Translations under genes and position numbers: made by a program
Shown here: positions 16,912 to 25,000 of the stretch, in pieces
How the letters are laid out: the number at the start of each line of letters is the position of its first letter
How positions within the stretch are numbered: position 1 is the first letter of the stretch
Notes under the pieces: generated by a model
What the model was told of the DNA's origin: nothing
What the model saw: the letters and a program-made list of their open reading frames with translations, nothing else
Database searches by the model: none
Origin: Glandiceps talaboti
Taxonomy: Eukaryota > Hemichordata > Enteropneusta > Spengelidae
DNA: 25,000 nt
Assembly (NCBI RefSeq): GCF_964340395.1
Contig: NC_135556.1
Location: forward strand, 2,065,001-2,090,000
Reading direction: 5' to 3'

Positions 16912-18360
16912 GTTATATATTATTCTATTATATTATTATTAAGGTTTCGAGACTGCTGTTTTATAATATGATTATTGTTCCGCCTACTAATTACTGTACC
17001 TGCCAATCGAACATACTTGTACAAAATGACTTTCCCTCAAAGACGACAAGGCCGATCGGCCTGAAATTTGCTGTGTGGCATCTTGGCTACATGGTCCACA
17101 AAAGTTCTTAACAGATTTTTTATTTGATTAATTATTATGCAAATGATTTGAAATTCGAAATTGAATCCAAGATGGCCGCCAGACCATGTGACCGATTGGC
17201 TTTGTTTTACAATAACAAAATACCAATTTTCGTGTTTTACCCATGTGCCAAATTTCAAGTCATTTGGTGCAAGCATGTTTGATTGGCAGGCACTTTTACT
17301 AGGCGGATAGACAAAGCACCTTCAACTATTCACAAACACGAAACAAAACACGATCGCGAGGGGGCGGGCTTCGATATACACTCTCTTCCCACATTGCTGT
17401 AGGCGTGGTGATGGCACGGACTGTACTTGTACAATGACAGGTCAAAATGAACATAAGACTATTTTGATTTCATTTTTTGTGTAGTGTAGCTATGATATTC
17501 ACAATTAATGTATCTGTATTGACTCGTAAACGGAACTGAATGTGTAAGGTTCTCTCATCTTGAACTGAATGTAGTGATATCAGACAAGTGTAACTTTAAA
17601 TGTCTTCTCGGTATAAACACAGACAAGAAAGAACTTACTTGTTTGTGGTATAAATGATAACATAGAGGAAAGGGAATATGGTAGTTTTTTATTGCGAGTA
17701 TAAAACTAAGAATACACTAAAGATTGACAAAGCTATTACATCAGCTAAGGGTCGATAGCTTAGTAGTGTAAGTATTTCCCATGTTGATAATATAAGTACC
17801 ATGTCGACAGTCAAATCGAAATTACATGATTTCAAATTTCAAAACATTCCATTCACATAACACTAGGTAATATGTTACTTCTGCTTTCTTTAAAAACGGA
17901 CAAAAATAATTTTGAATCACATTTTGAATGAAATTGGTAGCTTTACGTTCAAATTACAATATGATGCAATGATAGCTATTGGTTGACAATGTCGATGTCA
18001 ATGTAGGAGGTGTTATACCTGGCTAAATTACAATAATATCATTTCATAGATTCATAACAGGTTATTTAAAGTATAATTGAATTCAGGGATGTAAATTAAT
18101 ATGATAAATATATAATTGGAAAGTCGACATTAAAAATGTTACACTTTAACTTTTAGACGTGCAATGGTGATAGTTGTATGTATTGAGTAAAAAGACACTT
18201 GGGTGGCCCTGATATACTAATAGCCTGTATTATTTTAGCCATAAACTCACCCATAAAGACATACATGTATAAAAACCATATTATCTACAAATTGACAGCA
18301 TACCTTAAACTCAATCGACTATTACAATGCGTTATAACCTGGTATTATAAATGTCAGTGT
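16912..18360. other. Non-coding stretch, intergenic
   Basis: No gene is recognised. At about 17040-17280 the 'ggccgatcggcctgaaatttg' region and a mirrored 'tgccaaatttcaagtcatttgg' resemble a dispersed degenerate repeat related in motif to 150-654. A GC-richer patch with 'cgatcgcgagggggcgggc' lies near 17350. Confidence 0.4.
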
Positions 18361-18373
18361 CTCTCTCTCTCTG

Positions 18374-18455
<82 letters not shown>

Positions 18456-18522
18456 GCGCGCGCGCACATTGACATATGGAGCAGACAAGCAGACAGGCAA
18501 ACTGACTGATAGAAAGACAGAC

Positions 18523-18597
<75 letters not shown>
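18361..18597. repeat. Compound microsatellite (CT)n-(CA)n-(CG)n-(GACA)n
   Basis: CT run at 18361-18371, CA run at about 18375-18452 with a CCC interruption, CG run to 18466, then (GACA)n at about 18516-18595. Open frames here (Thr-His and Cys-Val-Cys repeats) are artefacts. Confidence 0.97.
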
Positions 18598-19426
18598 TCT
18601 TTATGGCATAACTAATCTAACTACCAGCACAATGACATCGTAGTACCTTAGATAATATAACAGCGGTCTTGATAGAACTAAAGAACAATTCCTTTATTAT
18701 ATGATAACGTCATTAAATCTAATTGAGGAGTGGGAGGAGGAGGAGGAGGAGGAGGAACAATTTGTTTTACCATGTTTGATCGCTGCATCTTCGTTTATAC
18801 ATGTGTTGAGTGTTGGCCACGACGACAATTGCACAACTGGGTGACTAAGATATAATCAAACTTTCTCCATGATTGCAATCTGATTTCGACTACCAAATAC
18901 ATCTGTACAAACTCGGCAATACACATAGTAATAATCTATTAATATTTTCAAATTGAAGTTTGTGCACCTATTTTACGATTTTACTAAATTTACCAGGCTA
19001 ATTTGTATCTTTGTTTGAATCTAAATTTAAAATTAAGAGGCTATACCATTGAATTCACTGCTAGGTCAAAGGTCAAATTTCAACATCATTTCAGCCCAAA
19101 TGTATTGTCAGAAATGTTCACAAAATGCTTGCAGCTGATTTGATTAAATTATGGTTAAATTCAATACATGTACACTCTTATGTAAATTTGTGTTTTGTTT
19201 TATGTATTCAACCATGATAGACTGATCCTAAAGCGTTATGGCTAAGGTATCATTTATTTTAACAGGAACAACATCTAGTTAGATCGACATGTACTCCTTT
19301 GCATAACCTCAATAAAAACAAAATTTAAAGAAAATTCTAAGTGCTTTGCATTACAGCTTGTTGTATAACTAAGTATAGAATCTATGCACTACCTGCTTAC
19401 AAAATTAGTTCTCAAAATTTGCCATT
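18598..19426. other. Intergenic and probable gene 2 3' UTR
   Basis: Contains a (GGA)n run at about 18731-18756. The upper part, near 19250-19426, would be the 3' UTR of gene 2 on the - strand. No other gene is seen. Confidence 0.45.
19253..19258 (-). promoter_or_regulatory. Candidate polyadenylation signal of gene 2
   Basis: AATAAA on the - strand about 170 bp after the gene 2 stop. A second AATAAA (19426-19431) overlaps the stop codon itself and would leave almost no 3' UTR, so this one is the more natural candidate. Confidence 0.4.
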
Positions 19427-19689
19427 TTATTGGGATTTTTGTGGAATAATGGCGTCGTGTTCTTCTGGAGGTGGATAGTTGCCTTGGGGTGGTGGATTTT
19501 CGGCGCCTTGGCCTGAATGTTGCATCGGTGTTCCCTGGGTCTGGTAGCCCGTTGTTGCAGTAGCTTTGGGTCTAGTTCTCCTTCGGCATACAACCCAGAT
19601 GAAGCAGATGCAGACAATTAGAAGTACCAGCACAATGACGCCGACAACTATTGCAACAACTATTATCCAAATTTTAACGAAACCAACAT
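19427..19689 (-). CDS. Gene 2 exon 4: transmembrane segment and tail
   Basis: The acceptor on the - strand is atattttaacag before 19689. The first two bases finish a phase-1 codon. Then follow VGFVK, about 27 hydrophobic residues (from IWIIVVAIVVG to CICFIWVV) and a CRRR stop-transfer. The tail is about 50 residues and rich in Gln, Pro and Gly, with TGYQTQ, NPPPQGNYPPPEE and the end IIPQKSQ. The NYPPP stretch could bind SH3 or WW modules, which is inference. The TAA stop is embedded in AATAAA (19431-19426). It corresponds in position and role to the gene 1 exon at 3776-4176, but the tail is shorter and unlike it. Confidence 0.8.
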
Positions 19690-19729
19690 CTGTTAAAATA
19701 TAACAAGAGGAGTTGGCAACTTTATTACC

Positions 19730-19798
<69 letters not shown>

Positions 19799-20340
19799 GA
19801 CACATAGAGATTGGCAGAGTCACAGCGATGTGCGACAGAAGTACACATTAATCTACAGAGATGATGGATACCTGACACCTACGTTCAGTGTTTGTTCACT
19901 CTGAGTCGTTAATACTGTACATAACATTACTATGACTAGACCATAATAATACAGTAAAGGCATCAGACTGTACTTTCTTAATATTGATAATATTTTATCT
20001 TGAGAACTCGTCGTGCATATTACCAGCTGTACAGTCTTGTTTCATTATGTGCATTATTATTGTTTTTCATGTCTATGGTTCGTGTATATTGTTTGCAAAA
20101 CTGTAGTAAAAACCTAAGTTGAGGACAAAGCACCCTGCTAAAAGATGGTGAATATAGAGACCAGTCTTGTCAGATTTGTGACCGTTAACTTAAAACAAAT
20201 GAATGTACCAGCCAAAGACAATGTATACGATATTATATTACATGTGATCAAGAAGCATAAAATGATGTGTCTTTTGTGACAAGACACACACGTTCTACTA
20301 TATAATACAATTCCCTGTAATTGTTTTAAAGAGCCAGTCC
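19690..20340 (-). other. Gene 2 intron 3, part between tail exon and 49-bp array
   Basis: Non-coding. Contains the compound repeat (CAGC)n-(GACA)n at about 19731-19799. No exon is seen. Confidence 0.6.
19731..19799. repeat. (CAGC)n-(GACA)n microsatellite
   Basis: About eight CAGC units followed by about eight GACA units, readable directly. Confidence 0.97.
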
Positions 20341-21866
20341 CAATTCTGTTTAGATTAAGTTTGGTAAAAAATACAGGTGTCTGGTAGATCTATTGGGATT
20401 AGATTAAGTTTGGTATAAAATACAGGTCTCTGGTAGATCTGTTGGGATTAGATTAAGTTTGGTATAAACTATGGGTGTTTGGTAGATCTATTGGGATTAG
20501 ATTAAGTTTGGTATAAAATACAGGTCTCTGGTAGATCTGTTGGGATTAGATTAAGTTTGGTATAAACTATGGGTGTTTGGTAGATCTATTGGGATTAGAT
20601 TAAGTTTGGTATAAAATACAGGTGTCTGGTAGATCTATTGGGATTAGATTAAGTTTGGTATAAAATACAGGTCTCTGGTAGATCTATTGGGATTAGATTA
20701 AGTTTGGTATAAAATACAGGTGTCTGGTAGATCTATTGGGATTAGATTAAGTTTGGTATAAACTATGGGTGTCTGGTAGATCTATTGGGATTAGATTAAG
20801 TTTGGTATAAAATACAGGTCTCTGGTAGATCTATTGGGATTAGATTAAGTTTGGTATAAAATACAGGTGTCTGGTAGATCTATTGGGATTAGATTAAGTT
20901 TGGTATAAAATACAGGTGTCTGGTAGATCTGTTGGGATTAGATTAAGTTTGGTATAAACTATGGGTGTTTGGTAGATCTATTGGGATTAGATTAAGTTTG
21001 GTATAAAATACAGGTCTCTGGTAGATCTATTGGGATTAGATTAAGTTTGGTATAAACTATGGGTGTCTGGTAGATCTATTGGGATTAGATTAAGTTTGGT
21101 ATAAAATACAGGTCTCTGGTAGATCTATTGGGATTAGATTAAGTTTGGTATAAAATACAGGTGTCTGGTAGATCTATTGGGATTAGATTAAGTTTGGTAT
21201 AAAATACAGGTGTCTGGTAGATCTGTTGGGATTAGATTAAGTTTGGTATAAACTATGGGTGTTTGGTAGATCTATTGGGATTAGATTAAGTTTGGTATAA
21301 AATACAGGTGTCTGGTAGATCTGTTGGGATTAGATTAAGTTTGGTATAAACTATGGGTGTTTGGTAGATCTATTGGGATTAGATTAAGTTTGGTATAAAA
21401 TACAGTTGTCTTTTAGATCTATTGGGATTAGATTAAGTTTGGTAAAAAATACAGGTGTCTGGTAGATCTGTTGGGATTAGATTAAGTTTGGTATAAACTA
21501 TGGGTGTTTGGTAGATCTATTGGGATTAGATTAAGTTTGGTATAAAATACAGTTGTCTTTTAGATCTATTGGGATTAGATTAAGTTTGGTATAAAATACA
21601 GGTGTCTGGTAGATCTGTTGGGATTAGATTAAGTTTGGTATAAACTATGGGTGTTTGGTAGCTCTATTGGGATTAGATTAAGTTTGGTATAAAATACAGT
21701 TGTCTTTTAGATCTATTGGGATTAGATTAAGTTTGGTATAAAATACAGTTGTCTTTTAGATCTATTGGGATTGGATTAAGTTTGGTATAAAATACAGGTC
21801 TCTGGTAGATCTGTTGGGATTATATTAAGTTTGGTATAAAAAACAGTTGTCTAGTAGATCTATTAG
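20341..21866. repeat. 49-bp tandem array
   Basis: About 31 copies of a 49-bp unit containing TTGGGATTAGATTAAGTTT then GGTATAAA, a variable segment, and GTAGATCT. Variable segments are of three kinds: ATACAGGT(G/C)TCTGG, CTATGGGTGTTTGG and ATACAGTTGTCTTTT. The array lies in intron 3 of gene 2. The unit is not a multiple of three and carries no frame. Confidence 0.98.
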
Positions 21867-21990
21867 TAAGGTTGTCAAGAACAAAAGTAATAATATCAAA
21901 TCTTTATGGCCCACTAATAAGTTATAGACTAATACAAGAATCAGGGATTGAAACTCTGGCCTTTAGCCAACAATAAGAGAGTGTCTATAC

Positions 21991-22113
21991 CTTTACATCC
22001 TCCGCCATCTCCTCTATCTTCATCTGATCCCATTGGACAGTTGTCTAGTCCGTCACATGCTAGACTAGTGTCAATGCATAAATCTGTTGTATCCTGGCAT
22101 TTATAACATCCAC
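21991..22113 (-). CDS. Gene 2 exon 3: LDL-receptor class A module
   Basis: The acceptor is gtcctttag before 22113 and the donor is gtaaag^gtatag after 21991. The exon has 123 nt, phase 1 at both ends. It encodes CYKCQDTTDLCIDTSLACD, then GLDNCPMGSDE and DRGDGGGCKG: six Cys of an LDLa repeat, an extracellular calcium-dependent binding module. As in gene 1 the first Cys pair is CxxC and the usual Phe before the second Cys is absent. The acidic residue after the fifth Cys (usually DCxDGSDE) is Met here (NCPMGSDE), so calcium binding may be altered; this is inference. About 18 residues match the gene 1 exon at the same positions. Confidence 0.85.
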
Positions 22114-22427
22114 CTAAAGGACAGTCACAAATTCTAGTTTCAGGTAAATCATTCACAACTAAACGCTTTTCAAATTGTTATTCGTTCGCAGCAGAATAAG
22201 TCAGTCTTGCCTTCTTCGGCCACATGAAAAAATGCCCATTCGCGACGTCCTTGTGTCTGTACTGTTATTAGCAGTTATTGTTGTTGTTGTTATTGTTGTT
22301 TGTTTGTTTACTGTTGATTCTGCTACTATTTTTGTAGTTGACCAATCAATTCCTTTGTCTATCTGTATGACTATGGACATACCTGATGTAATAACTACAA
22401 AAACTGGCAAGTGTTACTTTCACGAAC
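22114..22427 (-). other. Gene 2 intron 2, part without array
   Basis: Non-coding. A GTT/ATT-rich stretch near 22270-22310 makes a hydrophobic-looking frame on the + strand, which I take as low complexity. Confidence 0.5.
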
Positions 22428-22668
22428 AAATTCATGGTTTAAAACATGCAATAATACTTTGATATTACATTGTACAAATTCATGGTTTAAAACATGCAAC
22501 AATACTTTGATATTACATTGTACAAATTCATGGTTTAAAACATGCAATAATACTTTGATATTACATTGTACAAATTCATGGTTTAAAACATGCAATAATA
22601 CTTTGATATTACATTGTACAAATACATGGTTTAAAACATGCAATAATACTTTGATATTACATTGTACA
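22428..22668. repeat. 48-bp tandem array, five copies
   Basis: Five nearly identical 48-bp units containing AAATTCATGGTTTAAAACAT then GCAATAATACTTTGATATTA and CATTGTAC. Only single-base differences are seen (gcaacaat in one unit, aaatacatgg in the last). It lies in intron 2 of gene 2. Because 48 is a multiple of three, frames on both strands stay open with a 16-residue period; these are artefacts. Confidence 0.97.
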
Positions 22669-22836
22669 TGTATACAATACGTAGCTAGCTAGAGAGTGTG
22701 TTATAGTAGATGGGGAACCATAAAACATCAATGTGCAATGTAACTGTTTTCAGTACATTAGTGACGGTGACAAAAAAAATGGATAATATATCACTGAGGT
22801 GATTCAACTTTATCATATACACATGAATATACTTAC

Positions 22837-23238
22837 CTTCGCTTTTTTTAAATGTGGAGAAGATGATTCGGAACTGAGCCGATGAGGAGGCGCCGTTCCT
22901 CGTCATGTGTAACGTCACACTGTTGGCCGTAGTCCTGATTGGTTGGGGTAATTCCGTGTCGTCACCTTTCTGGCATAGACCGTACTCTCCCGTCAACGAA
23001 GAGGCGTTGAGGGCGCTGCCATCAAATATTTCTAGTTTGTGGTCGTTACAATTTGCATCACCAGCTTTCAAAATAAACTTTTCGAAATACAGAAACAACA
23101 TTTTGTTGGAATCAGCGGCGTTGATGGTTAACCGACAGTTGAAGGTGTCCGTGGATTGGTCTTCATACGCCTTTATACGACCACCTTTGCCAGTTATTAA
23201 CTTTCCACAATCATTGATTAAATCCTCTGCCATAATAT
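22837..23238 (-). CDS. Gene 2 exon 2: CUB domain
   Basis: The acceptor is ttgtatttag before 23238 and the donor is gcgaag^gtaagt, a perfect consensus, after 22837. The exon has 402 nt (134 codons), phase 1 at both ends, and holds one whole CUB domain. CUB domains are beta-sandwich extracellular modules that mediate protein or carbohydrate binding. The four usual Cys are visible in NDCGKLI, TFNCRLTI, DANCNDHKLEIFDG and YGLCQKG, which pair first with second and third with fourth in the family. Other family features are LFLYFEKF before the third Cys, the DGS turn, and a final SSAQFRIIFSTF strand. It follows the signal peptide exon and precedes the LDLa exon. Confidence is high; the ligand is unknown. 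Confidence 0.92.
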
Positions 23239-24470
23239 CTAAATACAAAATACAAAATAATAATTTATTTATTTAGGCCAAAGAAAATATATCTGGTTCT
23301 GGTCAGCGCGCGCGTGACCTGAATACCCTCACGTCGATCCTTTTTTCCCCGATAATTTTTGCTTTCCCGTTCCTTATTTATTCCTGATATCATGAGAACA
23401 AGCAGTTGAAATCTACCCTACATGCCAAGACTGCTTAAATACAAAGCCTAAACTGCTTCGAAGAAAAAGGAAGTTTTTCAAGAGATAAATATGATAGAAC
23501 AGAGTATGTAAGTGTCAAAAAATGTGTATTTACTAATTTGCAAAAAAAAAAAAAAAAATAGGAAAAAAAATCGCGTCGTCGCACCATTTTAGAAAGTTTA
23601 CCCTGAACAGAACCAGATTTTTTTTGCCTTACCTATGAACCAACATGTTACCCCTATTATAGGTTCATCGAAAAAAACGTAATTCTAATTATGAAACTAA
23701 GTAAAAGTCTACTATGGATTTGTACCACAAAACAACTCCGTGTGATCCTCGGCTTAGAACAACAGTTCTAGTCATACATACTAATTTATCATAAATTTTA
23801 TAATCAACAGTAAAATGAAATTAAGTAATAATTTATATTCTTGTATAGTACAGAAATACGCTGCATGCGGTAATGCACAGTCCCTCTATGCCTATTGTTC
23901 TCTACACAATGGGTTTGACAGACTCGTCATACTGTCAGTATGTATGAATATGACACTGCAGTGCAGGCATTGTATGTGTCAAGGCCTGCACTCTGTATTC
24001 ACAAACAAACCACGACTAAATACGTTCATTGCCAACATTCAAACAATGTCTATTGCTGATGCACCATAGATAGTTGAGGAGAAACTGTGAGAAACTGTAC
24101 ACTTTTAACCAACTTGATCACTGTCAATATGTTTACACTAAGCTGAGTAATTAGTATAGCTTGTCTATACATAACACGAAGATCGCATTAGCGTGATAGT
24201 TATTATATTAAATCCGTTTGTACAGGAAACAATTCACTGGTATATGAAACTATTTTGATACAATTCAATGTATCAGGATACTGCTTTGACGCTGTTAAAT
24301 AATTACATTCAAACCAGTAAAGTAGTATTAAATGTTGACTGTGTATGTATTTACAAACACCTCAAACATGTACGCTACCACGCCCATGTCAATTTCAACA
24401 TATTATATAGGTTTAAATTTACCTGAAATCAAATGATATTTAAAAATGATAATTGTATATATCAACTTAC
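23239..24470 (-). other. Gene 2 intron 1
   Basis: Non-coding. An 84-codon + strand frame (23815-24069) starting with a true ATG has no recognisable domain and is probably chance. There is an A run near 23540-23557. A possible small inverted-repeat element spans 23292-23617: TCTGGTTCTGGTCAG faces CTGAACAGAACCAGA with one mismatch. Confidence 0.6.
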
Positions 24471-24603
24471 AATCATCCCACGAAGCAAGTCCAGTTGTAA
24501 ACAGTTGAAGGAGAACGATTAGCAACATTGAAAAATTCTGCACGGCAACGACTGACAACATTTTTATGTGGGACGCCATCTTGATTGCTGAAAGTGATCG
24601 CAT
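24471..24603 (-). CDS. Gene 2 exon 1: signal peptide
   Basis: Two in-frame ATGs are candidates: 24603 (MRSLSAIK...) and 24579 (MASHIKML...). The second has the better context (A at -3, G at +4). A hydrophobic core FSMLLIVLLQLF is followed by TTGLAS and WDD, so signal peptidase could cut near LAS. The donor is gatt^gtaagt (perfect consensus) after 24471, phase 1, matching the CUB exon acceptor. It directs the protein to the secretory pathway. Confidence 0.72.
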
Positions 24604-24621
24604 GATTGAGGTCAACTGAGT

Positions 24622-24921
24622 TTAATGGCATGGGGTCGCCAATTCACTTTCCCGTGGTTCTTGTGGGCATTCGATCAGTGCATTGATCGTCAGTGTAGCT
24701 ATGTCTATGGGAAGTGTTGAGATGGTGTATTTTTTCAGTACTGGTAGAGTTAATTGCATATAATGATAGCGTCCTGAATCATGATACACTCGCTCTCTCA
24801 CTTTTCGGACATGGTTATGTATTACCATCGGAATACGCTGAAAAACTGTAACATCAATTAGGGAGTCATCAGTGATTATGAAGGGGAGGGGCAGAGGAAT
24901 ATTATTGGCAAAGAATTGCAT
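24622..24921 (-). CDS. Possible upstream open reading frame of gene 2
   Basis: A 99-codon frame with a true ATG at 24921 and a TAA ending 18 bp before the first candidate gene 2 ATG, on the same strand. It contains no recognisable domain or transmembrane segment. If the gene 2 promoter lies further upstream it would be a long uORF; otherwise it is chance or an unrelated exon. Confidence 0.2.
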   Translation of the reverse strand: MQFFANNIPLPLPFIITDDSLIDVTVFQRIPMVIHNHVRKVRERVYHDSGRYHYMQLTLPVLKKYTISTLPIDIATLTINALIECPQEPRESELATPCH

Positions 24922-25000
24922 TCAGCACTGGTTTTTATTTGACCTTCTCCCCAAACGAACAAAAAAAACAACAAATAAACGTTCACATTTGCCTATATAC
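24922..25000. other. Upstream flank of gene 2
   Basis: Short AT-rich sequence to the window edge. No promoter element can be identified with confidence. Confidence 0.3.

Larger units (their letters stand above)
19427..24603 (-). other. Gene 2: signal peptide-CUB-LDLa-transmembrane protein, whole model
   Basis: Four coding exons, 24603 or 24579 to 24471, 23238-22837, 22113-21991 and 19689-19427, joined by three phase-1 introns (about 1.2, 0.7 and 2.3 kb). With the ATG at 24579 the sum is 897 nt, 298 residues. The order predicts a type I cell-surface protein with a CUB and an LDLa module outside and a short proline-rich tail inside. Introns 2 and 3 hold tandem arrays. It is convergent with gene 1, which shares the LDLa exon type and the downstream membrane exon. 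Ligand and process are unknown. Confidence 0.8.

Noticed and set aside
18199-18615. 138-codon frame with Thr-His and Asp-Arg-Gln repeats
   Set aside because: It translates the (CA)n and (GACA)n microsatellites.
22175-22462. Hydrophobic 95-codon + strand frame as a membrane protein
   Set aside because: The hydrophobic part comes from a GTT/ATT-rich low-complexity stretch in gene 2 intron 2, and the end runs into the 48-bp array.

Overview
The window looks like nuclear DNA of an invertebrate animal. It is AT-rich, its coding exons are split by phase-1 introns, and it holds many microsatellites, several tandem arrays and retroelement classes common in marine invertebrates (DIRS, Penelope-like). 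I cannot name a species or phylum from the sequence alone.

Host genes: two genes face each other across the window. Gene 1 (+ strand, left) is represented by its last two coding exons: an LDL-receptor class A (LDLa) exon (3280-3405) and a transmembrane/cytoplasmic-tail exon (3776-4176). Gene 2 (- strand, right) appears complete in four coding exons: signal peptide (24603 or 24579 to 24471), CUB (23238-22837), LDLa (22113-21991) and transmembrane plus tail (19689-19427). All its splice junctions are phase 1, and the model gives about 298 residues. The LDLa exons of the two genes share an unusual Cys-Tyr-Lys-Cys start, so the genes look like paralogues coding small single-pass cell-surface receptors or adhesion proteins.

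Mobile DNA: the centre (6367-11434) is an apparently intact DIRS-type tyrosine-recombinase retrotransposon. It has 102-bp inverted terminal repeats that are identical to each other. A 119-bp internal complementary region matches both element ends without mismatch. One 4.2-kb frame carries a Gag-like and a tyrosine recombinase region, with an RT/RNase H/methyltransferase-like frame nested in it. The element sits inside a 33-bp minisatellite (5165-6366 and 11435-12543). Its two junctions share AATTG, and removing it restores one intact monomer. At about 12.97-13.70 kb there is a truncated Penelope-like element: a GIY-YIG endonuclease remnant flanked by two copies of a 43-nt minimal hammerhead ribozyme, all on the - strand. 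A 1.66-kb foldback element (1481-3138) lies upstream of the gene 1 LDLa exon.

Remaining sequence: degenerate tandem repeats (about 140 and 113 bp at 150-1120; about 316-350 bp at 14265-15640), a 49-bp array (20341-21866) and a 48-bp array (22428-22668) in introns of gene 2, and microsatellites. Most long open frames in the arrays and in the (TA)n tracts are artefacts of repeat length. The DIRS and Penelope-like elements are independent insertions and show no functional link to the receptor genes beyond shaping the intergenic and intronic space.
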